NCBI RefSeq assembly: GCF_036924515.1
Contig: NZ_JAZHRR010000001.1
Location: forward strand, 3,195,001-3,259,000
Direction of reading: 5' to 3'
DNA length: 64,000 nucleotides
Source: Bradyrhizobium sp. AZCC 1610
GTDB taxonomy: Bacteria; Pseudomonadota; Alphaproteobacteria; Rhizobiales; Xanthobacteraceae
Position numbers and translations under genes: made by a program. Position 1 is the first letter of the stretch. Each line of letters starts with the position of its first letter. Positions 7,633 to 17,077 of this stretch are shown in pieces. The notes below the pieces were generated by a model. It saw nothing but the letters and a program-made list of their open reading frames with translations. It was not told the DNA's origin and ran no database searches.

Positions 7633-8120
7633 CCATGCTGCAGATGTTGATGGTTGGCCTGTTGTGGTTTTCCGCGATCGGCTGCGGCCTGCTTGCCGGC
7701 CTCTACTTCGCGTTTTCGACCTTCATCATGACGGCGCTTGGCCGCGTCGGGCAGGCGGCCGGCATCGCGGCGATGAATGCGATCAACGTCGCGATCGTCC
7801 AGTCGCTGTTCATGCCGATCTTCCTGGCAACGACCGCTGCGAGCGCAGCGCTGGCGGTGACGGGGCTATTGCGCTGGGGCGAGCCCGGCGCGATGGCCAT
7901 GATGGCTGGCGGCGTGCTCTATGTGCTCGGCATGTTCGTCGTCACGATGATCTTCAACGTGCCCCTGAACAACGCGCTTGCCGCGGCCGACCCCGCAAGC
8001 CACGAGGCCGCATCGCTGTGGGCGCGCTATCTGACGGACTGGACGTTGTGGAACCACGTGCGGACGGTCTCATCCACGGCGGCTTGCACGCTGTTTATTG
8101 CGGCGATTGCGGCGCGATAG
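7629..8120 (+). CDS. DUF1772 (anthrone-oxygenase-like) membrane protein
   Basis: A 163-residue protein with four transmembrane segments: about 8-30, 55-77, 85-107 and 140-162. Family features are the early GLYFAFSTFIMTAL, the central FNVPLNNALAA and the late W-x-x-W-N-H motif (DWTLWNHVRTVSS). DUF1772 includes fungal anthrone oxygenases, but bacterial members are mostly uncharacterised. Coupled by four bases to the reductase upstream, it could form a small membrane redox unit induced through the TetR regulator (inference). Confidence 0.8.
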   Translation: MTMLQMLMVGLLWFSAIGCGLLAGLYFAFSTFIMTALGRVGQAAGIAAMNAINVAIVQSLFMPIFLATTAASAALAVTGLLRWGEPGAMAMMAGGVLYVLGMFVVTMIFNVPLNNALAAADPASHEAASLWARYLTDWTLWNHVRTVSSTAACTLFIAAIAAR

Positions 8121-8143
8121 GGCGCCACGCATGCCGACAAACA

Positions 8144-8169
8144 AAAGCCGCCCGATCAGGGGCGGCTTT
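8144..8169. terminator. Bidirectional rho-independent terminator
   Basis: AAAGCCGCCC (8144-8153) pairs with GGGGCGGCTTT (8159-8169), with a short loop. A-rich and T-rich flanks on both sides make it usable from either direction. It lies between the converging DUF1772 gene and the PEP-CTERM gene at 8194. Confidence 0.75.
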
Positions 8170-8193
8170 CGAATTGTTTTCAGGCGCCTGAGA

Positions 8194-8916
8194 TCAGGCA
8201 GCCGTGACAGCGTTCCCGCCACGCTTGCGGCGAAAGGCCATGAAGCCGACGCCGGCGAAGCCGAGGATCATCATTGCCCAGGTTGACGGTTCAGGTACAG
8301 GAGGGGCCGCGGTCGCGAAGGTAAAGTCTGCCTTTATCTTAAGCGTCGACGTCCCGCCCTCCGGATTGGTCCATTTGCTTCCGTCGTACCATCCATCACC
8401 ATATTCAACGAAGTGGATGTCGGACACCGTAACGCCGTTGAGGGTGAATGGACCAAGGTTGTTGAGCAATGCCTGGCTGATGTTGAACACGTTGTCAGGC
8501 GACGGGTTGGTCGTCTGCTGGATGTTCAGGTTGAACTCCTGAGCATCAAACGCATTGCTCGGCGAGGTGAAGTTCAGCGAGAAGGTGTATTTGACGTTGA
8601 AGTACTTGTCGGTGTTGTAGGTGGCCAGGTTCACCCAGGTGATCTTGCCAATGGTGTAATCGTCCTGGTTCGTTGTGATGTTTGTGCCGATGATGTCCGT
8701 AATGGTCAGCGTGCTGGACTTATTTCCCGGCCACGTCGCTCCCGACATTTTGAGCACGTTGCCGCCGTTCGTGATGGAACAGCTGGGGCTGCCGCCGCAA
8801 TTCGCCAGGTCGGAGAAATTGCCGTTGCCGGTGAAGCTCACGATCGCTGCATTTGCCGGTGAATGCACGAGAGCGGCAAGCAAACCTGCGGTTAGAATTT
8901 TAAATACGTTGCCCAT
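8194..8916 (-). CDS. PEP-CTERM protein, choice-of-anchor-like
   Basis: The start at 8916 ([20 protein letters not shown] ending ANA) gives a clean signal peptide; an upstream ATG at 8931 adds five residues. The body is beta-rich and Asn/Thr-rich, with [20 protein letters not shown] and two cysteines (NCGGSPSC), resembling choice-of-anchor-type domains of PEP-CTERM proteins. The C-terminal tag is [20 protein letters not shown] followed by AFRRKR. It is nearly identical in its tag to the protein at 3458, so both should use the same exosortase. Confidence 0.8.
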   Translation of the reverse strand: MGNVFKILTAGLLAALVHSPANAAIVSFTGNGNFSDLANCGGSPSCSITNGGNVLKMSGATWPGNKSSTLTITDIIGTNITTNQDDYTIGKITWVNLATYNTDKYFNVKYTFSLNFTSPSNAFDAQEFNLNIQQTTNPSPDNVFNISQALLNNLGPFTLNGVTVSDIHFVEYGDGWYDGSKWTNPEGGTSTLKIKADFTFATAAPPVPEPSTWAMMILGFAGVGFMAFRRKRGGNAVTAA

Positions 8917-9168
8917 AGCGGGACACCCCATTTTATTAGCGGTTTATTATAACGGAACCCTCCCAGATATAATATATCCAGTCAAGGGAGCATATTTAAT
9001 TTTCAGAATTAAATATCAATCCCCGGGTTGTAGGGTGAATCATGTTCGCGTGCAGGGAAGTGCTGGCCGGCTGAACGGGCGCTGCCGTTCGCGCGCAGGC
9101 GCGACAGCGCCGGAATTGCCGCGCTGGTCGAGATTATCTGGCGTGTCGAAGATTAGAAAAGCCGCGAC

Positions 9169-9243
9169 TGGCTCCCCGGGCTGGATTCGAACCAGCGACC
9201 ATTCGATTAACAGTCGAATGCTCTACCGCTGAGCTACCGAGGA
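9169..9243 (-). tRNA. tRNA-Asn (anticodon GTT)
   Basis: Read on the minus strand, TCCTCGG (9243-9237) pairs with CCGGGGA (9179-9173, one G-T pair), followed by G and an encoded CCA (9171-9169). The anticodon stem ATTCGA/TCGAAT encloses CTGTTAA with GTT. The D arm contains AGCTCAGCGGTAGAGC and the T arm GGTTCGAATCC. Confidence 0.95.
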
Positions 9244-9513
9244 ACAGGTGAAACAAAGGTTCGCGAGCGGGGAGCGTATAACAAAGCCTTTCGGGCTTGC
9301 AAAGGACCAAATCACCGGCTGCGCTCCTGCTTGAAGCTGGGCCGGAAAGCCCCTGCGTCACAACGATTTGTCGTCGTTTCGGCCCGGGGCAGCCGGTGGC
9401 CGGAACCCGGCATGTGCAATTCCGGCATCCCCAGGCGTCATGGGTCGGGCCGCCAATTCGACTCAATCGGTCCCGAGGCTCCGTGACGCTGGGGGTTCAC
9501 GGGAGCTGATTCG

Positions 9514-9690
9514 ATGCCAGCCATTGCCGACCTGGTCCGCGCGGTACCTTCGATCGTCCCAAGCGACATTCCCGCCATGAGTGACGACGAATGCCTGCTT
9601 CGGCTCGCGCAAGCCATTGAAGAGCATGATGCCAAACATCTGGATGAGGTCGCGCGGCTGATCGCCCGGCTCGCCGTGACGATCGAGTAG
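9514..9690 (+). CDS. Small hypothetical protein, 58 residues
   Basis: An ATG at 9514 with GGGAG eight bases upstream opens a 58-codon frame. The product begins MPAIADLVRAVPSIVPSDIP and ends ARLIARLAVTIE. The second half, DDECLLRLAQAIEEHDAKHL, is a plausible acidic amphipathic helix. It is cytosolic and of unknown function. Confidence 0.5.
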   Translation: MPAIADLVRAVPSIVPSDIPAMSDDECLLRLAQAIEEHDAKHLDEVARLIARLAVTIE

Positions 9691-9835
9691 GCGGCTTTCC
9701 CGCGCCTCCGGCGGCGGCTCTCAACAGGCGCCCGCATGTTGCGTTTTGCCGACGCTTGTACCAAAGATGACCCGGTTTCAGCTCTCGGTTCCAGTTCTCT
9801 TGCGGCCACGCCGCATGCTCTCAGGGTCTTAGCCT

Positions 9836-10501
9836 ATGTCCGGTTTTGCGGCCGCGCGCCAGAAAATGGTCGATGGTCAGGTGCGTCCGAGCGACGTGAC
9901 CGATATCCGAATTCTCGATGCCATGCTGGCGGTGCCGCGCGAGGCCTTCGTTCCCGAAAACAAGCAGGCGCTGGCCTATCTGGACCTCGATCTCGATGTC
10001 AGCGAAGGCGGCGCGGCCAAGCGGTTCCTGATCAAGCCCGTGGTGCTGGCGAAGATGCTGCAGGCGGCTGCCATCAAGGAGACCGACCGCGTCCTGGTGG
10101 TCGGCTGTGCCACCGGATACGCCGCCGCCGTGATCTCCCGATTCGCCCCCCAGGTGACCGTCACGGAGAGCGATTCGGCGCTGGCCGCGAAGGCGCAGGC
10201 GATTCTGGCCAGCAATGGCTGTGGAAACGTAACCGTCCGTGCCGCGGCGCCGGCCGATGGAGACCCGGCAGGCGCGCCTTATGATGTCATCGTGCTGAAC
10301 GGCGCAACCGAGATCGTGCCGGAGCAGCTCTACCGGCAATTGCGCAGCGGCGGCAGACTGGTGGGCGTGTTTGCGATGTCGCGGCCGGCGCGGGCCACCG
10401 TCGTGACCTCTTCGCATGGCGATTTCGGTCACCGGACGCTGTTCGATGCCACTGCCCCGGTGCTGCCCGGCATGGAACTTGTTCCGGCCTTCGTATTCTA
10501 G
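9836..10501 (+). CDS. Protein-L-isoaspartate O-methyltransferase-like protein
   Basis: A 221-residue class I SAM-dependent methyltransferase of the PIMT family. The N-terminus (ARQKMVDGQVRPSDVTDIRI) is the conserved PIMT start, and SAM motif I reads VLVVGCATGYAAAVISRFA. Motif I departs from the usual GTGSGY as GCATGY, so repair activity on isoaspartate is not certain. This divergent form directly upstream of a tolC gene is common in alphaproteobacteria. The product is cytosolic. The downstream tolC has its own 5' region of about 245 bp. Confidence 0.75.
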   Translation: MSGFAAARQKMVDGQVRPSDVTDIRILDAMLAVPREAFVPENKQALAYLDLDLDVSEGGAAKRFLIKPVVLAKMLQAAAIKETDRVLVVGCATGYAAAVISRFAPQVTVTESDSALAAKAQAILASNGCGNVTVRAAAPADGDPAGAPYDVIVLNGATEIVPEQLYRQLRSGGRLVGVFAMSRPARATVVTSSHGDFGHRTLFDATAPVLPGMELVPAFVF

Positions 10502-10747
10502 CGTTTCAGCCGTTTCCACGCCCAATATTCGCCCTCCGTCACCAGCTAAATCCTCTTCGAAATCAGAAGTGTGGCCCGATTGCCCCACGTGAAGAGTTTC
10601 GACCGGGTTTGCTTGCTGGGTAGTTCCGTGCAGCCTACGTGCGGACTATGGTGAGCCGGGACTCACTTCGAGTGAAGCGACGTTCGGTTAATGATCGTGT
10701 GCAATCATGGTCATTGGACTGGGCGCCAAAAGATTGGATTGCTTGGG

Positions 10748-12151
10748 ATGCGTGGGGTGAAGGCATTTGCCGGGGCCGCGGCTTCGGCCCTTCTATTAGT
10801 ATGCATGGGCTCGACGCCCGTCTTGGCCGACACGATTGAGGCGGCGCTGGTACGCGCCTATCAGAACAATCCGCAGCTCAACGCGCAGCGCGCGCAGGTG
10901 CGCGCCACCGACGAGAACGTGCCGCAGGCGCTGTCGGGCTACCGCCCGAGAGTCGCGGTCACGGCGAGCGCGGGCGTCCAGTATACCGACAGCCTTACCC
11001 AGACCGGCGACCTCAATGTCGGGAGGCCTCCCCCAATTAACGGCACCAACGCGCCGCGCAGTGTCGGTGCGACCATCACGCAGACGCTTTTCAACGGCCA
11101 GCAGACCGCGAACAGGACCAGAGCGGCCGAGGGGCAGGTTTCCGGCGCACGCGAAGCTCTGCGGGCACTTGAGCAAACCGTCCTGCTCACCGGCGCCACG
11201 ATCTACATGGACTATCTGCGCGATTCGGCGATCGTCGAGGTGCAGAAGAGCAACGTTCGCGTGCTCGAGCAGACGCTGAAGCAGACGCGCGATCGCTTCA
11301 ATGTCGGCGAAGTCACGCGCACCGACGTTGCGCAGTCGGAGGCCCAGCTCGCCGCCGGCAAAACGCAGCTCCTCACTGCAGAAGCCAACCTCAACACGAC
11401 GCGCTCGAATTTCCGCCGCATCATCGGCAACGAGCCGCAAAACCTGGCGCCGGGCTCGCCGGTCGATCGCTTCCTGCCATCGACGCTGCCGGCAGCCGTC
11501 GAGCTCGGCTTGACGCAAAATCCGAACGTCACGGCGGCGATGTTCGGCATCGACGTCAGCTACCTCCAGGTCAAGGTGGCCGAAGGCGCGCTGTTGCCGA
11601 CGGTCACGCTTCAGGCATCGGTTCAGCAGTCCTATGAGCAGAGCCTGATCCAATACCGCGCGTTCGGCGCGTCTGCGGTCACGCAGCTTTCTGTGCCAAT
11701 TTATCAGGGCGGCGCCGAATATTCGCTGATCCGCCAGTCCAAGGAAACGGTGGCGCAGCAGCGCCTCGTTCTCGACCAGACCCGGGACCAGACCCGCGCC
11801 AACGTGGTCACGGCATGGGGACAACTCGTCGCCGGCAAGGCGCAGGTCGCTTCTGCCCAGGCGCAGGTGGCGGCGTCGGAAATCGCGTTGAACGGCGTGC
11901 GCGAGGAAGCCAAGGCCGGACAGCGCACCACGCTCGACGTGCTGAACGCGCAGCAGGCGCTGGTCAACGCGCGCGTCGCGCTCGTCACCGCGCAGCATGA
12001 TCGCGTGGTGGCGTCATACTCCGTGCTGAACACGGTCGGACGGCTGTCGCCGCTGGTGCTCAACCTGCCGACCACGGTCTACGACCCGAGCGTGCACTAT
12101 CACCAGGTGCGCGATAGCTGGGCCGGCGTTCGCGCACCCGACGGCCGCTGA
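10748..12151 (+). CDS. tolC: TolC family outer-membrane efflux/secretion channel
   Basis: An ATG at 10748 gives the signal peptide MRGVKAFAGAAASALLLVCM...VLAD; the frame opens at 10691. Two repeats of the outer-membrane efflux protein domain follow: TIEAALVRAYQNNPQLNAQR with GATIYMDYLRDSAIVEVQKS, and PAAVELGLTQNPNVTAAMFG with TTLDVLNAQQALVNARVALV. Length (467 residues) fits TolC. TolC trimers form the outer-membrane exit for type I secretion and RND efflux (known). The RTX glycosidase encoded 6.5 kb downstream is a possible client (inference). A hairpin terminator follows. Confidence 0.9.
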   Translation: MRGVKAFAGAAASALLLVCMGSTPVLADTIEAALVRAYQNNPQLNAQRAQVRATDENVPQALSGYRPRVAVTASAGVQYTDSLTQTGDLNVGRPPPINGTNAPRSVGATITQTLFNGQQTANRTRAAEGQVSGAREALRALEQTVLLTGATIYMDYLRDSAIVEVQKSNVRVLEQTLKQTRDRFNVGEVTRTDVAQSEAQLAAGKTQLLTAEANLNTTRSNFRRIIGNEPQNLAPGSPVDRFLPSTLPAAVELGLTQNPNVTAAMFGIDVSYLQVKVAEGALLPTVTLQASVQQSYEQSLIQYRAFGASAVTQLSVPIYQGGAEYSLIRQSKETVAQQRLVLDQTRDQTRANVVTAWGQLVAGKAQVASAQAQVAASEIALNGVREEAKAGQRTTLDVLNAQQALVNARVALVTAQHDRVVASYSVLNTVGRLSPLVLNLPTTVYDPSVHYHQVRDSWAGVRAPDGR

Positions 12152-12190
12152 TCTCCGAGCAGATTTTCGCACAGGTGGGATGAAATCGTC

Positions 12191-12220
12191 GCCCGGCGCC
12201 TGAAGCGCCGGGCGCTTTGC
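12191..12220 (+). terminator. Probable terminator of tolC
   Basis: A perfect 9-bp GC stem GCCCGGCGC/GCGCCGGGC (12191-12199 and 12205-12213) with loop CTGAA is followed by GCTTTGCTT. It lies 40 bases after the tolC stop. The T tract is weak but the stem is strong. Confidence 0.6.
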
Positions 12221-12468
12221 TTGCAATCAATTGTGGCCATGACGTACCGTTTCCTGGGCGAGCTGAGCGATTCGCGGCCTGCGTCTTTGCATCTCACGGA
12301 CGCGGCGTCGGATTGCATTTGAGGGGAGCAGGACCCGCGCGCGATGCAGCGGGCGGGCTTGATCTGGGGACAAGTCGGGCTTGAGCGATGAAAATCCCGG
12401 CCCGCATATCCGGAACCGGCAATTCCTTCGTGGCTTTGGTGTAAAATGGTTTCGATGTGGAGTCGGAG
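12221..12468. other. Intergenic region before popZ
   Basis: About 250 bases between the tolC terminator and the popZ start. I see no ORF with sound features on either strand; open frames here are GC-driven shadows. A popZ promoter must lie within it, but no confident -35/-10 pair was recognised. Confidence 0.4.
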
Positions 12469-13179
12469 ATGACGCAACCTGCAAAGGTCCAAGAGCCCTC
12501 GATGGAGGAGATTCTGGCGTCGATCCGTCGCATCATTGCCGACGACGAGGCAAAGCCTGCGGCGGCCGAAAAACCGGCGAGCCCGGCGGCTGCCGCGAAG
12601 CCGGCCGTGATGAAGGATATCCCGCCGTCGGCAATTGCTCCGGCGCCGAAGCCGGCTGCCGCACCGAAGCCAGCCCCGCCGCCACCGCCGCCTGCACCCG
12701 AACCGGCCGCCAGCAACAACCAGGACGACATCGATTCGATGCTGGCGAGCCTCGATGCCGCGACGCCCGAGGCGGATATCAGGCCGGCGCAGCCCGAGGC
12801 CGACGTGTTCGAACTCACCGACGAGATGGCATTGCCGGAGCCGGCACCGCTGCCGGCGGCGTCGTTTAACAAGATCGAGCCGGCGGATGACATCGAGTTC
12901 AGCGAGTCCAAGGCGTCACGTCGCCAGCCGGCCTATGAGCCGCCGTTCGAGAGCGCGCCAGCGCGACCAATTTTATCGCATTCGACCGTCTCCGCCGTGG
13001 AATCCGCTTTCAATTCGCTGGCCAATACCGTGCTGAGCAACAATGCGCGGACGCTGGAAGATCTGGTCAAGGAAATGCTGCGGCCGATGCTGAAATCCTG
13101 GCTCGACGACAATTTGCCGGGATTGGTGGAGCGGATCGTCAAGGCCGAAATCGAGCGGGTTTCGCGCGGCGGGCGCTAG
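12469..13179 (+). CDS. popZ: PopZ-like polar organising protein (DUF2497)
   Basis: The ATG at 12469 follows GGAG and gives MTQPAKVQEPSMEEILASIR then RIIADDE, the conserved N-terminal helix that binds client proteins. A long Pro/Ala/Glu-rich disordered linker follows (KPAPPPPPPAPEPAASNNQD). The C-terminal oligomerisation region is the other hallmark: LEDLVKEMLRPMLKSWLDDN, then LPGLVERIVKAEIERVSR. In Caulobacter PopZ forms a polar matrix that anchors the origin via ParB (known). It sits directly before valS, as in many Rhizobiales. A three-copy 11-bp tandem repeat follows the stop. Confidence 0.88.
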   Translation: MTQPAKVQEPSMEEILASIRRIIADDEAKPAAAEKPASPAAAAKPAVMKDIPPSAIAPAPKPAAAPKPAPPPPPPAPEPAASNNQDDIDSMLASLDAATPEADIRPAQPEADVFELTDEMALPEPAPLPAASFNKIEPADDIEFSESKASRRQPAYEPPFESAPARPILSHSTVSAVESAFNSLANTVLSNNARTLEDLVKEMLRPMLKSWLDDNLPGLVERIVKAEIERVSRGGR

Positions 13180-13188
13180 TCCCAAGGT

Positions 13189-13221
13189 TGTGTCGAGGCT
13201 GTGTCGAGGCTGTATCAAGGC
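13189..13221 (+). repeat. Tandem repeat, 3 x 11 bp
   Basis: Three consecutive units TGTGTCGAGGC, TGTGTCGAGGC and TGTATCAAGGC start nine bases after the popZ stop. The first two are identical and the third differs at two positions. Confidence 0.8.
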
Positions 13222-13465
13222 AGCCTCGGCGGCGGGCGTCGATCGGGACCCCATTCGTACCTTCAAACCGGCGTTACCGCGGCTCCCCGCTGCCCCGGAC
13301 CCGCGTTGTCAGGTTGACTTGAGGCGCTGCGGCGGCTTTCTAGGGCGCGGCCCGGCGCTGATCACATCAGAACCGGGCGTTACCACGTTGATTTGATTCA
13401 CATTCTTTGAGCGGCCCGGCGACGGATTGCTCAAGAACGCCCTCTATATCCCCAATTGTAGTGCC

Positions 13466-16333
13466 ATGATCGAGAAAAACTACCAGCCCGCCGATATCGA
13501 AAGCCGCATGTCCCGGATCTGGGAGGAGAGCGGCGCGTTCAAAGCCGGCCGCCCGGAACGAAAAGACGCCGCGCCGTTCACCATCGTGATCCCGCCGCCG
13601 AACGTGACGGGCTCGCTGCATATGGGCCACGCGCTGAACAACACGCTGCAGGACATTCTCTGCCGCTTCGAACGGATGCGCGGCCGCGACGTGCTGTGGC
13701 AGCCCGGGACCGACCATGCCGGTATCGCGACCCAGATGGTGGTCGAGCGGCAATTAATGGAGCGGCAGGAGCCCGGCCGCCGCGACCTCGGCCGCGCCAA
13801 ATTCCTCGAACGCGTCTGGCAATGGAAGGCGGAGAGCGGCGACACCATCGTCAACCAGCTCAAGCGTCTCGGCGCTTCCTGCGACTGGTCGCGCGAACGC
13901 TTCACGATGGATGAGGGGCTGTCGCGCGCGGTCATGAAGGTGTTCGTCGAGTTGCACCGCGAAGGGCTGATCTACAAAGACAAGCGGCTGGTGAACTGGG
14001 ATCCGAAACTGCTCACCGCGATCTCCGATCTCGAAGTGCAGCAGGTCGAGGTCAAGGGCAATCTCTGGTACCTGCGCTATCCGATCGAGGGCAAGACTTT
14101 CAATCCCGACGATCCCTCGACTTTTGTCGTCGTGGCGACGACACGTCCTGAGACGATGCTCGGCGACACCGCCGTTGCTATACATCCGGAGAACGAGCGT
14201 CTCGGCCATCTGATCGGCCAGCACGTGATCCTGCCGCTGGTCGGCCGCCGCATCCCGATCATCGGCGACGACTATGCCGATCCCGAGAAGGGTTCGGGCG
14301 CGGTCAAGATCACCCCGGCGCACGATTTCAACGACTTCGAGGTCGGCAAGCGGCATGGCCTGCCGCGGATCAACGTGTTTGATCAGGAAGGCTGCATGAA
14401 CCTCGTGGGCAACGAGGATTATTTGCGCGGCTTGCCGGAAGGTTCGGAGCAACTGGCCGAAGAGCTGAACAACGTCGAACGCTTCGCCGCGCGCAAGAAA
14501 CTCGTGACCCGGCTGGAGGATTTCGGCTTCCTGGAAAAGGTCGAGCCGAACATACACGCGGTGCCGCACGGCGACCGCTCCGGCGTGGTGCTCGAGCCCT
14601 ATCTGACCGACCAGTGGTATGTCGACGCCAGGACCATGGCGCAGCCGGCGATTGCAGCGGTGCGCAGCGGGGCGACCGCGTTCGTGCCGAAGAACTGGGA
14701 AAAGACCTATTTCGAATGGATGGAGAACATCCAGCCCTGGTGCATCTCGCGCCAGCTCTGGTGGGGTCACCAGATCCCGGCGTGGTATGGGCCCGACGGC
14801 AAGGTGTTCGTGGCCGAGACCGAAGAGGAAGCCGTCGGCAACGCGCTCGGTTACTACGTCGAGCAGGAAGTCATCACGGAAGAGCAGGGGCACGAGATGG
14901 CGCAGGACCCTGCCAAGCGCGAGGGCTTCATCGTCAGAGATGAGGACGTGCTCGACACCTGGTTTTCCTCCGGGCTGTGGCCGTTCTCGACACTCGGCTG
15001 GCCCGACGAAACGCCGGAAGTGAAGCGCTATTACCCGACCAACGTGCTCGTCACTGGCTGGGACATCATCTTCTTCTGGGTCGCCCGGATGATGATGATG
15101 GGCCTGCACTTCATGAAGGAGGCGCCGTTCTCGACTGTCTACATCCACCGCCTGGTTCGCGACGAGAAGGGCGCGAAGATGTCGAAGTCGAAAGGTAACG
15201 TCATCGATCCCCTGGGCGTCATCGACGACTTTGGCGCGGACGCGCTGCGCTTTGCGCTGGCGCGCGGCGCGGCCCACAGTCACGACATCAAGCTGTCGCC
15301 GCAACTGGTCGAAACCAATCGCAATTTTGCGACCAAGCTCTGGAACGCCTGCCGCTTTGCCGAGATGAACGGCTGCGAACAGCCTGCGGAGTTCGACCCG
15401 ACGAAAGCCAAGGAGACCCTGAACCGCTGGATCGCGCACGAGACCTCGCGGGCCACGCGCGAGGTGACCGAGGCGATCGAGGGCTATCGCTTCAATGATG
15501 CGGCCAATGCGATCTATCGCTTCGTCTGGAACGTCTATTGCGACTGGTATGTCGAGCTCGCAAAGCCGGTGCTGATGGGCGAGGAGGGCGCCGCGAAGGC
15601 CGAGACCCGCGCCATGATTGCCTGGGCGCGGGACGAGATCCTCAAGCTGTTGCATCCGTTCATGCCCTTCATCACCGAGGAACTCTGGGCGGTGACGGCC
15701 AAGCGCGACGGCCTGCTGGTGCTGGCCGAATGGCCGCGCAAGGCGAGTTCGGTGACGCCAGAGCAGATCGCCGCGATGGCGCTGGCAGGACCCGGCGACC
15801 CGCTGATCGCGCCGGTCGTGGCCGCGCTCGACGCCGGCGATTTCAGCGATCCTGCGGCCGAGGCCGAAATCGGCTGGGTGGTTGATCTCGTCACCGCGAT
15901 CCGTTCGCTGCGTTCGGAAATGAACATTCCGCCGGCGACGTTGATACCGGTGGTGCTGTCGGGAGCGTCCACGGAGACCATGGAGCGCGCGCAGCGTTGG
16001 AATGACATTGTGAAACGCCTGGCGCGGTTGGCCGAAATCGATTTCGCCGATCGCCCGCCGGAAGGCGCCGTGCAGTTGCTCGTGCGCGGCGAAGCCGTGG
16101 CGCTGCCGCTCAAGGGCGTGATCGATCTTTCGGCCGAAAAGGCCCGACTCGACAAGGAAGTCGTCAAGGCCGACGCCGACATCAAGCGGGTCGACGCCAA
16201 ACTCGGCAACGAGAAATTCGTGGCGAACGCGCCCGAAGAAATCGTCGAGGAAGAAAAAGAGAAGCGGGAGGCCGCAGTGGCGCGGAAGGCCAAACTGCAG
16301 GAAGCGCTGGAGCGATTGAAGCTGGCGTCCTGA
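13466..16333 (+). CDS. valS: Valyl-tRNA synthetase
   Basis: A 955-residue class I synthetase. The ATG at 13466 gives MIEKNYQPADIESRMSRIWE, the usual N-terminus; the frame opens at 13427. The HIGH motif is PNVTGSLHMGHALN (about residue 45) and the KMSKS motif is GAKMSKSKGNVIDP (about 570). The editing domain has TTRPETMLGDTAVAIHP and the C-terminus is the tRNA-binding coiled coil (LSAEKARLDKEVVKADADIK). It charges tRNA-Val in the cytosol. A palindromic dispersed repeat follows the stop. Confidence 0.97.
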   Translation: MIEKNYQPADIESRMSRIWEESGAFKAGRPERKDAAPFTIVIPPPNVTGSLHMGHALNNTLQDILCRFERMRGRDVLWQPGTDHAGIATQMVVERQLMERQEPGRRDLGRAKFLERVWQWKAESGDTIVNQLKRLGASCDWSRERFTMDEGLSRAVMKVFVELHREGLIYKDKRLVNWDPKLLTAISDLEVQQVEVKGNLWYLRYPIEGKTFNPDDPSTFVVVATTRPETMLGDTAVAIHPENERLGHLIGQHVILPLVGRRIPIIGDDYADPEKGSGAVKITPAHDFNDFEVGKRHGLPRINVFDQEGCMNLVGNEDYLRGLPEGSEQLAEELNNVERFAARKKLVTRLEDFGFLEKVEPNIHAVPHGDRSGVVLEPYLTDQWYVDARTMAQPAIAAVRSGATAFVPKNWEKTYFEWMENIQPWCISRQLWWGHQIPAWYGPDGKVFVAETEEEAVGNALGYYVEQEVITEEQGHEMAQDPAKREGFIVRDEDVLDTWFSSGLWPFSTLGWPDETPEVKRYYPTNVLVTGWDIIFFWVARMMMMGLHFMKEAPFSTVYIHRLVRDEKGAKMSKSKGNVIDPLGVIDDFGADALRFALARGAAHSHDIKLSPQLVETNRNFATKLWNACRFAEMNGCEQPAEFDPTKAKETLNRWIAHETSRATREVTEAIEGYRFNDAANAIYRFVWNVYCDWYVELAKPVLMGEEGAAKAETRAMIAWARDEILKLLHPFMPFITEELWAVTAKRDGLLVLAEWPRKASSVTPEQIAAMALAGPGDPLIAPVVAALDAGDFSDPAAEAEIGWVVDLVTAIRSLRSEMNIPPATLIPVVLSGASTETMERAQRWNDIVKRLARLAEIDFADRPPEGAVQLLVRGEAVALPLKGVIDLSAEKARLDKEVVKADADIKRVDAKLGNEKFVANAPEEIVEEEKEKREAAVARKAKLQEALERLKLAS

Positions 16334-16355
16334 CGTAAGGCGCTGAACTATCCCC

Positions 16356-16472
16356 GTCATTGCGAGCCACCCGGTCGGCGCGAAGCGCCGCCGGATGACA
16401 GGCTCCGCGAAGCAATCCATCGTGCCGCATGGAAAGTATGGATTGCTTCGTCGCTCCGCTCCTCGCAATGAC
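16356..16472. repeat. Dispersed palindromic repeat, family A copy 1
   Basis: The outer arms GTCATTGCGAG (16356-16366) and CTCGCAATGAC (16462-16472) are exact complements. The inner arms GCGAAGCAATCCAT (16407-16420) and ATGGATTGCTTCG (16438-16450) also pair. This is the long imperfect palindrome found in many copies in Bradyrhizobium; further copies are at 44279 and 61941. As RNA it would make a strong hairpin downstream of valS. Confidence 0.85.
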
Positions 16473-16510
16473 GGCCGACCCAGCCTCAGTCATCATTCAG
16501 GGATCGATCG

Positions 16511-16897
16511 ATGCTGGACCACGTCTCCATCACGGTTTCAGACTTTGCCGCGGCCGAGCGCTTCTACGACGCGATCATGAAAGCACTCGACGTCGTCAAG
16601 GTCGGCCGCAGCGACCGCTGGCTCGGCTACGGCGAACGCGCCGACGCAGAGCATCCGGATCGCGTTTACATCGCCATCTACAGGGGCGCGAAGCCGGACG
16701 AGGCCACCAGCCGGCATTGGTGCTTCAAGGCGAAATCGCGAAGCGAGGTCGACGCCTTCTGGCGCGCCGGCATCGCCGCCGGCGGCACCGATGACGGCCC
16801 GCCGGGCCTGCGTCACTATCATGCCGCCTATTACGGCGCGTTCCTGTGCGATCCCGACGGCAACAAGGTCGAAGCGGTCTGTCACCGGGGGTTGTAG
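16511..16897 (+). CDS. VOC (glyoxalase/bleomycin-resistance) superfamily protein
   Basis: A 128-residue single-module VOC protein. It opens with MLDHVSITVSDFAAAERFYD, the typical first beta-strand with a metal-ligand-type His4, and closes with YYGAFLCDPDGNKVEAVCH, the typical final strand with DPDGN and a Glu ligand. A second half-module starts at HWCFKAKSRSEVDAFWRAGI. The exact activity cannot be read from sequence. It stands alone between the valS repeat and the sensor-kinase gene. Confidence 0.8.
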   Translation: MLDHVSITVSDFAAAERFYDAIMKALDVVKVGRSDRWLGYGERADAEHPDRVYIAIYRGAKPDEATSRHWCFKAKSRSEVDAFWRAGIAAGGTDDGPPGLRHYHAAYYGAFLCDPDGNKVEAVCHRGL

Positions 16898-17077
16898 CAG
16901 GCGCAAAGCAATCGTAGCGCTGGTTGGTCGGACATCGCGCGGGCTTGGAAAAGTGCCGTTGGACTAAACCGCTCGCGCGGTATGTCGCTTGCGGCGGCGG
17001 GCGCACCACGGATTATCTCCGACGCCGCGGAGGCCCGCGTGCTAACACTGTCTCAACTCAAATAGGATATTCTGAAC

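Noticed and set aside
13754..16468. 904-codon ORF antisense to valS
   Set aside because: It has the His/Arg/Asp-rich composition of a GC-rich antisense frame, and ValS is unambiguous on the plus strand.
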